From assembly GCA_036346255.1 (NCBI GenBank), contig CM070639.1, positions 6,458,001 through 6,522,000 of the forward strand: 64,000 nt of DNA. The letters are read 5' to 3'. A program made the position numbers and the translations under genes. The stretch comes from Ampelocalamus luodianensis (lineage: Eukaryota; Streptophyta; Magnoliopsida; Poales; Poaceae). Position 1 is the first letter of the stretch; every line of letters starts with the position of its first letter. The notes under the pieces were generated by a model that saw nothing but the letters and a program-made list of their open reading frames with translations, did not search any database and was not told the origin of the DNA. This document shows positions 49,101 through 61,334 of the stretch, piece after piece.

Positions 49101-49790
49101 AGATTCTCTTTCTTCCACTCACAGTGGGACAAGTACCTGGTAAGTGCTCCCTTCTTGTGAAATTTACATTGTTTACTATGTCAGTTATGCCCCTGAATGA
49201 TGTGTGACTAATACAGCTCTTTCTACTGTAGACTCCATGTCCCAAGAGTAATTACTGCATCATTTGTCGATCCTGTGATGCTGCGATGGAGCTTGTCCCG
49301 TGCCTTCATAAGATATGTGTTGCCTGCATGATGAGGTGCGATGTCAGGGCATGCATGATCTGTGGCACTGCTGTAAGTGGAGTCAAGTCTTCCCCTGCGC
49401 TGGATGCAAAACACCAATACGTGGTAATAAAATTCTCCGAACAGTTAAAATTGCTTTGATGCCCTTTGTCGTAAAATATTTTGTACATATCTAGGAGACT
49501 GTTCGAAAATTAGTTTAGGATCAGGATGCTTAATGTTGTTTTTGCTTCACTACATCTGTGTATCTGTGTTGAGTTTGTGTGATCAATTGCCGAATATGCA
49601 GGGAGTCATGGAGCGCGTATCAGATCAAAGGTGCCAGCTGATGGCTGTCTGCCGTGGAGCTGAGGCGATTGTGAGATGTTCCCCCTGTATGCACACCATC
49701 GCTTGCCGAGGGTGCCTCCTGGCTTCAGTGACATTACTCAAGACTTGCACCATCTGTGGCTGCATGATCGAGCACTTCAAGTTTCCTTGA
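43163..49790 (+). CDS. Ankyrin-RRM-LOTUS-like-RING protein, 14 exons
   Basis: Exons are 43163-43171, 44910-45382, 45481-45544, 45638-45991, 46321-46445, 46546-46654, 46735-46880, 46969-47042, 47372-47477, 47609-47726, 47817-47874, 47971-49139, 49232-49423 and 49602-49790. All introns are GT-AG and the phases join exactly: 3186 nt, 1061 residues plus stop. The first exon gives only Met-Gly-Glu; Met at 44949 is an alternative start. Residues about 75-160 and 305-450 are ankyrin repeats (RTPLHVAAETHSARC, NTALHW, LTPVHSAAAKGN, ETPLFFAVKNG). An acidic linker follows. Residues 532-610 are an RRM with RNP2 KIFVGGL and RNP1 RGFGFVKF. Residues about 662-745 resemble a LOTUS/OST-HTH fold (LGYPKLSTFMRSLPG). 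Two C3HC4 RING-like fingers follow, at about 943-983 (CIIC...PCLHKICVAC...CMIC) and 1010-1056. The likely role is an RNA-binding ubiquitin ligase; that is inference. Confidence 0.88.
48873..49050 (+). repeat. In-frame minisatellite in exon 12
   Basis: About five units of 11-13 residues of the type ESVPTRKPDLV occupy residues 847-905 of the ankyrin-RRM-RING protein. They are decayed at the ends (TTKLDLVESRPTT). They follow a Ser/Gln-rich stretch with two SQQGD(A/E)CS motifs and lie between the LOTUS-like segment and the RING pair. Confidence 0.85.
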
Positions 49791-50836
49791 CAAGATTTTA
49801 TTCCCTAATACAATAGTAATACTAAGAAATAGACTTAAATATATAGAATAATAGGCAAGCAATCCCGCAATCTGAAGGAGAGATGGATCCCCTCTCCTTC
49901 GATTTTGCAGCGCTCTTGGGTTATTCTGGTAGGCGCCCTCGCTCCTGCAAGCTTGAGGAGTGTTCTTTTTTGCTCCCTTCTGTTCTTGCCCAGACATGCT
50001 TTGTCATACATGTTTGTTGTGGACGTGCCTCTGTAAGCTTGTGATGGGGAGTGTTCCCTCTGGTTTTGGCAAGCTTACAGTATCTATGGAATGTAAAGCC
50101 CCCTATATTATCTTTTGTGTCACTCTTTTTGTAAACCTATGTAAGTACTATCTAAGTATGATGGATATTATTTAGCTTTACCTGCGGGTGTGAGGTGGTT
50201 ACAATGTTTTTTTTTTCACTTTTTTGTTGTTGTTGTAGGTTTTCTGAATTTGGGGTGTGTGGTGCTTGCTGCTCTTTGATCTTATGGGTCAAAGTCAATC
50301 AAAGCTCGTCGTTGGATGAACTGTGGTATGTTGCATTTGCAGGGTGTGCTTGCTGAATTTGTTTAGTGGAAGATTGAAATTAATATTGTTCTATTTGCTT
50401 GATCTGCCTAGCATAATATCGCTTGGTTTCAGCCTTGCAGACAGTATGGTTTTCATCATAGCTTGGCATTGCTCTTTGAACCACTGTTGGAGGTGCGATG
50501 CTAATTCCGCCGGGTGGATTCTTTGCTTTTCAGTTGTCAGATTCCTTTTGAACACCAGAGTTCAATGTTGTTAACACTTCGGAAACAAGAGTTCAGTATG
50601 TGTCGGACCTCAAATTTATAATTCGGAATCTATTGTGTGAAATTATACTATTCTCTGAATCAGTAAATAGCACACCCAGATACATCATTGATTCATCCAC
50701 ATATATCGTATTCACATCTTAATAGTGTACTTTCTTACATAAACAGGTTATACAACCAACTGTCTTACAAAAAAGGTCAAGCAGGCCAATATAACGCATA
50801 TAATGTTTTAACACAAAAGTAAGGATACAAGCGGAA
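49791..50836. other. 3' untranslated region and downstream intergenic
   Basis: Sequence after the TGA is free of long frames. The first part is probably the 3' untranslated region; I could not place a single poly(A) site. From about 50600 it is AT-rich with no feature I can name. Confidence 0.4.
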
Positions 50837-53244
50837 TGTTAGGATTCCCGGGTTATTTCCGTAAGACAAGGTCTTTCCAATCTTATGGAAATAACTCTAG
50901 GCCTCAAGTGAGGAGACCTGACTAAAACTAGAGCTCCGATGATCATGCGTATTGCTCCCCTGCAAGCACTTAATGAGTTAAGAGGGAATTCAAAACCAAT
51001 GGGTATGTGTCCGTGTTGGCTCCCAAGATCAGCAACGAACAAGTCCATACCCTTAACAACGTCAATCACAATCATACAACATTCACACATTAATAATTCA
51101 AAAGACATACATTCATTACATAGCGGCTGACCGGCCAAATTCAAATAAAAACATTAAGTAGCAGCGGAAGAAATATAAATAAACCAAATGGTCCAAAATG
51201 GTGTGCCCCATAACCCATAGCAACCGACTGGGGGTTAAAGAACAACACTACTCTTTAGCGTCGCCTAAATCGGCGCTAACGAGCTCATCGGGCACGAAGT
51301 CTTCCTCACCTGAATTTGCAGAGCCGGGTTGAGTACAATTGTACTCGCAAGCCTTACACAAATTAAAAATATTTATGCATAGAGGATATCAAAAGAATAG
51401 TATTAGTGGCCTAGTTTGCAGAAAACACAACAATTTTTATCCTACATATACTAGTTTTCAATTGCCATTTTGTAAACAAGTTTTTAAGCACAAAATAAAC
51501 ATGTGACATAGATATACAATAATAAACAATTGAAACAAACAAATACCAAAGTGGCAGCCCACTTTGATAAACTAAAATGCATAAATACCCGTTCATACCG
51601 AATACCAAGTTGTAATCATATCAATTTTAATTTAAAGTCTATCAATAATGACTCCCGAATTCAAGTGGTCGTCCATAACCGTGGACACGGCTATTTGAAT
51701 AGATTTACACTATGTAGAGGTGTACTGTTTTACCCACACAACTCGATTAGCCCATAAGCCTCCAGATAATGACACACTTCCTAAGGTATGCTTGTCGGGG
51801 AAATTGAGATTTGGTACTTTTTAGCAAGAACATCCTATTGAAATAAGTCCCCCTTACGAGATGAACCCCATACTTAGTACAAGCTACTGATAGGACTTGC
51901 TAAGTGGGCTCGCAAGTTGTGTTGGAGATACCAATACAATATAAATAAAGAAAAACAGTGCTCCCATGCACATTATAGAAAATTACATCGGGTCCTACGA
52001 ACAGATGATCGAATACAAATGTCCTCACACCACTTGGGACTAAACCCAATAAAGCCATCCCCTTACTTGACCAAACGGCTCCCAACGCGCGTGTGTTAGC
52101 ATGAGTTTTACTTGAATTAACGACGTCGCCAAAATTCGGTCCTTATTGGTCCGGACAAGACAACCATAAAACTCGAGTCTCGTGCATAACAGCACTCACA
52201 CTAACAACCACTTGTCCAGACCCAAATCACTTTTGAAATTTAACAATGTTTAACTTTAGAAACAGATACGAATATCTGGAATAAAATGAAGATAAGAAAG
52301 TTTTGTGTCTCCCAGAATTGACGGGTTGCTCCCGTCAATCGACCTAACGCAAAACTAGACTCGCATGGCTAAGCAACTCCATATATATAATATATATTTC
52401 ACACAACCTAACTTAAGCATATGTGTACTAGATTAATTCAAGGATAACATCATGAATAGGACATAACTAACTATACATCACAAAAATATTGACATAACAA
52501 AAATAGCATGCAAGCAATATCATCGCATTTCAAACACTAACTTATTTAAAAGCTGGGATCAACATGATGCAAAAGAAAGTTCAAATGATTCTTGCCATGC
52601 TATAAGTCAAGTTGTTCACTCTCGGTGGCGAATGAGTCTATGTCGATCACTTCGGACCCTAAAAAATTAACGACATCGAATAAACACAGAGAAATACCAT
52701 AAAATTCAAATTACTCAAAAATGCATGAATTTTCCACAGCGGCTAGGTTAAGATTTTAGATAAATTTAGGTGCAAAAATTATTCCAATTGGAGTTCATAT
52801 GAGAGAGATATAGTAGTTTGAAAATAAAATTTATGGAAAATGTTGAAAAATTCACTTCTCTTACTGTTCATCCTATTTTAATTATTTTGTGAAAAATTGT
52901 AGGATAGTGGTGGATATAACAATTACATGGTTAGGAAGATAATAATAAGTTATGTTCAATAGAACTTGAATCATCTTATTTGGAGTTCAGATGAATTTTT
53001 TATGAATTTTGAAGTTAAATCAATTTCTAGTGTAAAAATAATGTCTTACCGAATTGGATTCCAAACCTGAAATTTTCTGAGGCAGTAACATGTTGAAAAA
53101 ATATACCATGGTGAAGTACATTAAAAATGCAAGCTAACAAAATTGGTTTTACTCCATTTGGAGTTAAAATGAATTAGTTATGAATTTTTCAAGTAAAAGC
53201 ATTTTCTAGTGTAATAATAATTCAATTTTTTTGGATCAATTTTG
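50837..53244 (-). repeat. Truncated gypsy-type LTR, minus orientation
   Basis: It begins TGTTAGGATTCCCGGG, the reverse of an LTR end. It contains the reversed marker of the other LTRs (GTCCATAACCGTGGACACGG, ATTTGAATAGA and TTTTACCCACAC near 51670-51740). AT-rich LTR-like sequence runs to 53244, and the GC-rich promoter end of the LTR is missing. No target duplication was found, so this is a fragment. Confidence 0.55.
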
Positions 53245-53342
53245 TAACATCCCAAGTTCGGGCTTGCGTTTCAAATGTAAGAAAATGTGTAGAAATTAAA
53301 AATTTCTTACATCTTGTACTTCCTGTATGTTCTTAAATTTTT
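53245..53342 (+). repeat. LTR start fragment cut by the duplication edge
   Basis: TGTAACATCCCAAGTTCGGG is a gypsy-type LTR start. After about 98 bp it changes abruptly into the duplicated block at GATCTTTAGCC. The window start (1-60) shows a similar LTR end on the opposite strand. Confidence 0.5.
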
Positions 53343-54375
53343 TGATCTTTAGCCAACCGGTTAGAGATTAACTTTGTTTATTTCTTGCTTGATTGATAAT
53401 GGATACATGATATCCTTTTTTATAAGGACAACCCGACTTAATCCTTAAGAAATAATCTATAAGAAAACTTATCTCTAACAATCTAATCTAATAATAACTT
53501 ACCTAACTAATAGATAATACCAAATACCTAATAGATTTATTCCTAAATAATAAATCATGCCTAATACTTGCGGGCATCACTGTTCATGTGGTGCTACAGT
53601 ACTTACATGCTACGGTACTCGTCTGGATATTGAACTGTAACATTACACCCCTTACGGTGAGGCAGCTCGTCCTCGAGCTGCAGTGGTGGGCACGGTTGAA
53701 GTTCTTGGTGGCCCCATGTTGATGAGAGGGTATAATGACGACGTCGCGTCACGTGAACGAAGATCAACAAAGCACCGATGGGCGATAGATATGTTGTCGA
53801 GTAAGACCTTCTGCTCTTCGTTGTTAGCCTTCAACTTCTCCAACAGAAATGGTGCAACACCAGATGCCATGGTGAGTGGCTCTAATACCAAATATTGTGG
53901 TAGCTGTTGGGATACGAGTCCGAGGATTGAGAGTAGGATACTCACCCTCATCTAACTTGCGACAGGGCTCTTCCCTAACGAGGTAAAATAGACTCGGAGG
54001 CTTAGTTGAAGAAGAGAGAGACTAGGAATTTTGTTTATTTATTGTTTGATTGATAATGAATACATAGTATCACTTTTACAGAAACGATCCGACTTGACCC
54101 CTAAGAAATAATCCATAAGTAAACATGTATGTAACAATCTAAACTAATAATAACTTGCCTAACTAATACATATTACCAAACACCTAATGGATAGATTCCT
54201 AAATAATAAATCATACCTAATACTTGCGGGCATTACTGTTCATATACGAACTACCTGGTTGCTACCATACTTGCACGATAAAAAAATTTTGGAAAAGGGA
54301 GGATACTTGCACGATACATTACTCGCCCGAATATTGGACCAGAAAGGACCAAGAACTATAGAACACTACTACGAG
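53343..54375 (-). mobile_element. TRIM-like element, copy 2, left LTR truncated
   Basis: It is the same as 783-1810. The left LTR is cut at its start (53343-53647). The core has a cleaner primer-binding-like site, TGGTATTAGAGC on the minus strand (53879-53890). The right LTR starts at 53896. Confidence 0.6.
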
Positions 54376-54740
54376 AAACTCAAATACTTCAATACTGTTT
54401 CACAGGATAGTGAAAGTAGGGAAGAAAACAACTGAACTAAAACTTTTCATACCTGCCAAAATATACAAGTCAACTGGATGAGGTCTTCATTTTGGATGTT
54501 TCAGCGCCCTGTAGCCGTGCTTGCATTTTCTGTGTCATGAGAAAATTAATCTTACAAGTTGAAGGGAACCATTACCAGTAAAAAAACAAACTTCTAGAAG
54601 TCTGTTGGATTTAACCTATGAACGAGCTGCAAAATGAACATAACCAACAAAATATTTCCCAAAAGAAGATGAGTTACAACACTAGCATTGAATGGTACTG
54701 GCATTTTGTGTGAATAACATCTATCAACTCTGACTAAGGG

Positions 54741-55103
54741 TAGTATCTACCAAGCCTTGAGAGAGAAGTTTAATCTACTACTAATGAACTAGAGAAATTG
54801 AAATAGCTTTTAATTCTTCCTTGCTCATAAGAAACAAGGGATGCTGCGCATATAAGGCCAGCTACATGAATCAGAAAAGGAAAGTATAACTAATCAGGAA
54901 GTAAAGGATCACAGACCCAAATCCAATCTCTGAAATATGGAAAGAGACAATATAATCCAATCTCTGAAATATGGAAAGAGAATCGGATCCAATCTCTAAA
55001 GGATGGAAGGAAATAGAACTTCCTAAAAGATCACACCAATTCCGGACTTGCCATAACTGTTGAAGCAGGGTGCCGGCGTTGATATGGAATACCCCACGCA
55101 ACA
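54741..55103 (-). repeat. 3' LTR of chromovirus copy 2
   Basis: It starts TAGTATCTACC, with one change from TGG, and ends CCCACGCAACA. Confidence 0.87.
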
Positions 55104-55461
55104 TCTCTCCCCCCTCGGCAAGAAGCTTGTCCTCGAGCTTGAATTGTGGCCACTGTTGCTGGAAGTCGGCAAGAGATATCCAGGAGGCATCATCTTCGGA
55201 TGCCCCGACCCATTGCACAAGGAGGTGACGAACGTCTCGATGTAGACAAGCGCCCAAAACACGCTGAGGCTGAGGGACAGCCCTGCCATTCTCAATTGGC
55301 GGTAATGGAGGCAACATAGAAGGTGGAGATCCTTGAAATTTCTTCAGCATGCTGACATGAAAAACATCATGGAGTCTGACACCCTCCAGCAGCTGCAGGC
55401 GATATGCAACCGACCCAATACGAGCTGAAATCTGGTATGGTCCGTAAAAACGTGGTGCCAA
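55104..55461 (-). pseudogene. Integrase end and chromodomain-like tail, copy 2
   Basis: An open frame runs from 55461 into the LTR (stop near 54871). It encodes RFYGPYQISARIGSVAYRL, then HDVFHVSMLKKF. After a Pro-rich linker it encodes LLVQWVGASEDDASWIS and FKLEDKL, a chromodomain-like pattern of aromatic and acidic residues. The break is upstream of this frame, so it is not joined to the integrase core. Confidence 0.78.
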
Positions 55462-55581
55462 CTTGCCTCGGGCATGTCCTGGAACAAAAGAAGCTGGCCA
55501 ATGTTAGAGATGAAGCCACACCCACGCGCTGACCGGAAACTCCACTGCACGGTGATTTGCGTCATAGTGCTTCTTCGCATA

Positions 55582-56346
55582 TTATTGGGCTTGCAACAGG
55601 CGATCACACACCTCCTTGAGGAAACTATCACGATCAGAGAGGATGGCATCAACGGCGGCCACCTTGGCGTCCCCCTGCACATAATCGAGGAGAGTAGGGT
55701 CCCGACCATACACCACCTTGAAGGGTGTTGCTTTGAGAGCGGAATGATGCGAAGTATTATAACAATACTCTGCCCATGGTAACTGGTCCACCCATTGTTG
55801 TGGTCGATCCCCTATCATGCAATGGAGATACATCGCGATCACCTTGTTAATTGCCTCAGACTGGCCATCAGACTGCGGATGGAATGCGGAACTCATGTGA
55901 AGGCGTACGCCAGACATCCGAAAAAGATCCTGCCAAAAATTGCTGGTGAAAATTGGGCCCCGATCGCTCACAATAGATATAAACAATCCATGCAAACGCA
56001 CTATGCCCTCAAAGAATGCACGAGCCATTGAATTCGCCGTATATGGATGTGATAATGGAATGAAATGTGCATACTTTGAAAAACGATCAACCACCATAAG
56101 AATTACTGACTTGTTGTGTACACGAGGGAGTCCTTCGATGAAATCCATGGCGATGTTAGCCCAAATCGAAGATGGCACCTTTAAAGGCTGCAGTAGGCTG
56201 GGTGGGAGCATATTCTTCGTCTTGTTGCCCTGGCAAACAACACAAGCCCGCACCAACTCATGGACTAATTGATGATCGCCCAAAATGTGGAAGTCCCGTC
56301 GCACGCAATGAAGTGTCTTTTGGGCACCCTCATGGTTGCGGTGCAC
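55582..56346 (-). pseudogene. Integrase domain of chromovirus copy 2
   Basis: The frame is open for 254 residues, with part of the zinc module (ending VVCQGNK) and the catalytic acids in AMDFIEG, SDRGPIFTS and DGQSEAI. It keeps the usual SDRGP where copy 1 has SDQDP. Confidence 0.85.
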
Positions 56347-56478
56347 CTGATCTAGTATCGCCTACAACGACGGCGAAGATGGCAGCACATGGACCCGGCG
56401 GTCATGTAGGATGAGGTCATCTACACATGCCCATGGTTCACCCAGCTCGCCGACGAGAATATGAGCACGGAGCGCGGA

Positions 56479-56918
56479 TTAGTCAGCCAAGGCAGCAATC
56501 TCTTGGCGCAAATCATCAAAGATGGAGAAGGTCGGTGTAGATAGTGCGAAGGAAGTGGCCGGTTCACCTTCCTCTCGCCTGGACAGGGCGTCAGCCACTG
56601 TATTGAGACACCCAGGACGATACTCCACGGTGAAGTCGAAGCCGAATAGCTTGCTCACCCACTGATGTTGGGGAATGGTGGAGAGTCGCTGATCCAACGG
56701 AGAGCAATGGGCTTGCTGAAGAACACCAAAGGGCCCGCACCCTGATGGAGGATGGCACCAAACCCTAAGACTGACGCGTCGCAGTCCACCATAAATGTGG
56801 CCCCAAAGTTTGGCATCTGGAGGATCGGTGCCGAAGATAGTGCGGTCTTGAGCTTGCCGAACGCTTCTTGAGCTGCCTCGGACCATTTGAATCCCTCTTT
56901 TTTAAGGAGAGTGGTCAA
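56479..56918 (-). pseudogene. RNase H domain of chromovirus copy 2
   Basis: It has the same two overlapping frames as copy 1: connector with FMVDCDASVLGFGAIL, then VEYRPGCLNTVADALSRR after a shift. Confidence 0.8.
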
Positions 56919-56969
56919 CGGGGCAGCGATGAGGCCGAAGTCCTGGATGAACTTGCGGTAATATCTCGC

Positions 56970-57842
56970 AAGTCACACGAAGCCCCGAAGGCCACGTGTT
57001 GATCGTGGCGTTGGCCACTCTGTCACGGCACACACCTTGTCGGCATCCATGGCTACACCATTAGCCGAGATGACATGCCCCAAATAACTCACTTGGAGTG
57101 TGACAAACGAGCACTTGGGCCGCTTGAGGAAGAGCGAATGTTCCCGCAGGACCTGAAAGACAAGGCGAAGATGGCTGAGGAGCTCCTACCAGGATGACCA
57201 ATAAATGAGAATGTCATCAAAGAAAACCGAGACGAAGTGTCGTAGGAATGGTCGTAAGATGTCATTCATCAACACCTGGAAAGTTGCTGGCGCATTGGTC
57301 AGGCCAAAAGGCATGACCAGGAACTCATAGTGCCCGTTGTGGGTGCGAAACGCTGTCTTGGTGATGTTGTCCGGATGTACGCGGATTTGATGGTACCCGG
57401 AATGAAGATCCAGCTTGGTGAAGAATCGGGCACCACGCAGCTCATCTAATAGCTCATCGACGACAGGAATTGGAAATTTGTCTTTTGCCGTGTGTGCATT
57501 GAGCGCACAATAATCGATGTAGAAACGCCATGTCCCATCATGCTTCTTGACAAGGAGGACTGGGGAGGAAAATGTGGAGTTGCTTTCCCTGATAATCCCT
57601 TGCTACAGCATAGCGGCACACTACCGCTCTAACTCATCCTTCTGCAGTTGTGGATAGTGGTAGAGCCGTATCGCCACTGGTGGTGCGTCCGGGTGAAGCC
57701 GAATGCGATGGTCCCAGCGACGCACCGGTGGCAGTCCAGTTGGCTCGGCGAAGATGTCGTCAAACTCCTGGAGCATATCTTTCATGAGTGCCGAGTCGTG
57801 TCCAGTCATGGCGTGCAGCGCCCCAGGCCGTGGAGCTACCAA
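56970..57842 (-). pseudogene. Reverse transcriptase of chromovirus copy 2
   Basis: The N-terminal part (RLYHYPQLQKDELER) is open from 57842. The FFDDILIY box near 57200-57230 survives but is followed at once by stops that copy 1 lacks. The enzyme is broken. Confidence 0.78.
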
Positions 57843-57923
57843 CCCCGTCTAGGAAACCATGCGGCCATGCACACGTAAGGACATCCGGAGGTTGTCGAGA
57901 TCCCACAGAATGGGCCATAGTTT

Positions 57924-58355
57924 TCAGAGCCACGGGACGCTGAGGACCACATCAAAGCCGCCTAGAGGAAGAGCGAAGCAGTCCACTTGAAACTCCAAGT
58001 CGCCGATGCGCAGGGGAATGGCACGGCACGCACCACCACTGCCCACCCGGTCGCCATTAGCCACCATCACACGGAGGCTGGGTGTTGCGGTTGGTGTCAA
58101 GCTGACTCGAGCGAGGACATCGTCGCTGAGGAAATTGAGTGTTGAGCCGATGTCCATGAGGGCGGTGAAGTGCTCCTCGCCGACGAAGACCTCCACCTGC
58201 ATGGTATCTGCCGCACGAACACTCCACAGTCCCGTGAGGGCTTGTAGTGAAATGCATGGCTCAGCCGGAATGTACTCCATGAGCATGTTGTCGACGTTGT
58301 CTTCGTAGTCGTCTAGCTCGATGTAGAAAAGATGAACACATTTGTGACCGCGCAC
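57924..58355 (-). pseudogene. Aspartic protease of chromovirus copy 2
   Basis: The active site is ALMDIGSTLNFLS, where copy 1 has the normal DTG, so this copy has lost the catalytic Thr. The zinc knuckle lies just upstream, but its frame is cut by a stop (TGATATAACTGT on the minus strand). Confidence 0.8.
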
Positions 58356-58954
58356 ATATTGCTCATCACAGTTATATCACAGGCCCTGCTTGCGCCATTC
58401 CGCCATCTCCAGGGGTGAAAGGCGACGGAGTGACCAAGTCGATGGCGGTGCTGGTGTCGCTGTCGGTGTAGGAAGAGAAGCGCCGCTTACCGGTGTGGTG
58501 CGTGGTGGACCGGACGCCGGCAACACTGGTCGCTGCTAGGGGGGTCGTGAGCGCATTGCCGGCGAAGCGGTAGTCGGCACACTTGTCGATCAGTGCTGAC
58601 GTTCATACGCGCGTGCCAAGGTGATGGCCGCCTGCAGGTCCACCGGCTGTTGAAGCTCCACGTCCATGCGCAGCTCCTTCGGAAGGCCAGCCGTGTAGAG
58701 GAATCGTTGCTGGCTGGGCGAAAGCAGTTCCCAATTGTGGCACAGGAGCACGAGGAATTTGCTGGTGTAATCAGCAACGGAAGATGCGAATGGTAAACGA
58801 GCGAGCTCACCGAGGGGATTATTACGGCCCGACGGTCCGAACTACAAGTGGCACGCCTATTTGAAGAGCTCCCATGTAGGCATGCCGTAGTCCCGCTGGA
58901 GATACCAATTATGTGCGTCTTCCGTCAGATGATAGGCCGCCAACCAGACCTTGT

Positions 58955-59588
58955 CTACCTCCGCCATGCGCTGTCCTCGAAAAACCACTCGCACTGGTTG
59001 AGCCACCCGAGAGGATCGACGGAGCCGTCGTAGGTGGGAAAGTCGAGCTTGTGGTATTTAGACGCGGCCGAACTAGCACCCATATGCAGGCTTGGTTGCT
59101 CGGCTAGGGGGGCAAGTGAGGGGGTGTAACTGGATGGAGGAGGTGGGAAATATGGGCGCTGGGGATGTGGTTGGGGCAAGTAGGGTGGCTGTAATTGTGG
59201 GTAGCGAAGGGGAGAAAGTTGGCTGAGGTGTTGTGGAGGGTGGTAGTTCGGGAAGATTGATGGTGGTGATGGTTGAGATTGGAGGAAGATGGAGGGTGGT
59301 TGTTGCGCTGGGAAAAAAATTGGGCGTCAGGGACGGCATTGAGCTTGATGGTGGTGTCGGCGCACTACTAGGAGGTGGTGAGGTAAAAACTTGGCTTGCG
59401 CTAGGTGCAGCCGCCGCTGTTTCTTCCCGCACTGGCCGCTTCTCCACGGCCACAATTCTGCGCAACACATCACTCATCAACGCGCGGTCCTCCAGGCATT
59501 CTTGCACAAAGCTCTCCAATTGCTTGGCGATGACCTGCAGGGTGTCCTCCATGTGTGGTGTCGGAATGGGGCTCTCGCTCCCAGACAT
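58955..59588 (-). pseudogene. Gag of chromovirus copy 2, frameshifted
   Basis: The start and Pro-rich linker match copy 1. At about 59105-59111 the plus strand has one more G in a G run than copy 1, so the frame shifts after LTCPP. The capsid-like part continues in another frame (FPTYDGSVDPLGWLNQC). Confidence 0.82.
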
Positions 59589-59589
59589 A

Positions 59590-59601
59590 GCTCTGATACC
59601 A
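59590..59601 (-). other. Primer-binding site, chromovirus copy 2
   Basis: TGGTATCAGAGC on the minus strand, as in copy 1. Confidence 0.88.
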
Positions 59602-59604
59602 AAT

Positions 59605-59967
59605 TGGTATCTACCAAGCCTTGATAGAGAAGTTTAATCTACTACTAATGAACTAGAGAAATTGAAATAGCTTTAATTATTCATTGCTCGTAAGAAAAAA
59701 GGGATACAGTGCATATAAGGCCAGCTACATGAATCAGAAAAGGAAAGCATAACTAATCAGGAAGGAAAGGATCACAGACCCGAATCCAATCTCTGAAATA
59801 TGGAAAGAGATAATCTAATCCAATCTCTGAAATATGGAAAGAGACAACTAATCCAATCTCTAAAGGATGGAAGGAAATAGAACTTCCTAAAAGATCACAC
59901 CAATTCCAGACTTGGCATAACTGTTGAAGCAGGGCGCCGGCATTGATATGGAATACCCCACGCAACA
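59605..59967 (-). repeat. 5' LTR of chromovirus copy 2
   Basis: It starts TGGTATCTACC and ends CACGCAACA, followed by TAGGG. Confidence 0.87.
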
Positions 59968-60333
59968 TAGGGTTTGCAGCAGGAAATCCTGAAAGTTCAT
60001 CAAAGAACCTATGTCTATCAACTCTGAGCTATGTCCCACATTGGGTTCTAACTTGATTGATGGCCATCAAGTTATAATTTTGAAGTTCTTGGGCTTTCTG
60101 AAGCTTGTTATATTAAACAGTATTCATTTAGCTTTTTCCGCATGAACCCTACAGAAATCATTGCTGACAGTGTCCAATTGAATCTGTCTTTTCATTTTTC
60201 CAAGATTTCTCTATTCCAAACTATATTTCAGAAAGGAATGAAAAATCACATAGCAAAAATCGATATAGTTCAGAAGGACAATATAATTGCTCTGCAGGTA
60301 TTGGCACTACCTATCTATATTGGGGGATTTCAT

Positions 60334-60423
60334 AATTTGTCATTATGAGATTGATGGATTTCAGGATTTAGCCCCCATGTGTCTATGACATGTGGGCAAT
60401 CCATCTATTCACTGTGGCAAATT
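60334..60423. mobile_element. MITE-like element, copy 2, one arm mostly deleted
   Basis: It has the first arm of 7763-7893 and only the outer end of the second, so it cannot fold fully. About 41 bp is lost next to CATGTGGG. Confidence 0.75.
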
Positions 60424-60470
60424 CTAAATTATTCCATCTATATTGGTTGGTTCCACAATGTATGAACACT

Positions 60471-60638
60471 GGTGTTCCCCTAGGCGCTAGTCGGGCGGCA
60501 GACCAGCGCCTAGCACCTAATCGCCGCCTAGGCGGGGCTAGGCGGCCACCTAGGCGGGATAAATCGGCTGGGTGGGCTAGGCAGGTGGGCTGCGCCTAGC
60601 GTCTAGTTGGCCTAGGCGGGCGCCTAGGGGTACACTGA
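60471..60638. mobile_element. CCTAGGCG palindromic repeat, copy 2
   Basis: It is the same 168 bp element as 7941-8108. The inverted ends match better here (CCCCTAGGCGC at the left), so this copy is nearer the original form. Confidence 0.55.
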
Positions 60639-61334
60639 TGAACACAGAGAATGTTGAAAGAAAAATTAAAGCAATGCAAAGCACTGCTGTAACTGTCACC
60701 TTCACAGAGATTTCAACTTCGTCAAGCTTCGCTAGTATCAAATCTCCAAGAGGATGCACCTGAAAAGATCGATGTATATACTTCAAATTTCAGACAGCAT
60801 GGTAAAGCAAAAAGAGCTAATCAAATTAGTCTATGTAACAGCAAAGCAATAACTTAGTAGAGAAATACAAACTTAAACATATATCTAAGTATATTGGTAG
60901 AAGAAATAGCACTATAATGTCTCTTAAGTCCTAACCAACTAGAATATCAGAAGCCAGAATACAGCACCACCTGTTACAGTAGACATGTGAACTGATTTTA
61001 GTTATCATTGTTGAAAGTCAAAACCACAGCATTCTTTGATTTTAAGCCAAGAAAAAAAGGTATAGTGCACTGGTGCATAAAGACTAAGCTAAGAACAAAA
61101 TAGTAGCAGCAGACAATGAATTAGTAAATACAACCACTTCAAAGTAATCTCAGTGCAATCAAGATTTCAGGAATGTAAAAAATTGCAGGTTCAATAGCTA
61201 ATTGAATGGAATATTAAGATTGCCATCACTACTACATGGTAGGTTATCAATAATTTGTTGTAGTTAGAAATACAAGTTTTTAAGCAACATTTGAGAAGCA
61301 TTTGCAAACCAAATAGTTTTTCCTAGCTGATATT

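Larger units (their letters stand above)
54741..59967 (-). mobile_element. Ty3/gypsy chromovirus-type LTR retrotransposon, copy 2
   Basis: This is the duplicate of 2178-7391, with the same LTR sites, the same flanks and the same breaks in most places. LTRs are at 54741-55103 and 59605-59967, and the primer-binding site is at 59590-59601. Some regions are cleaner here than in copy 1, notably the chromodomain-like tail, while gag is broken earlier. Confidence 0.9.
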
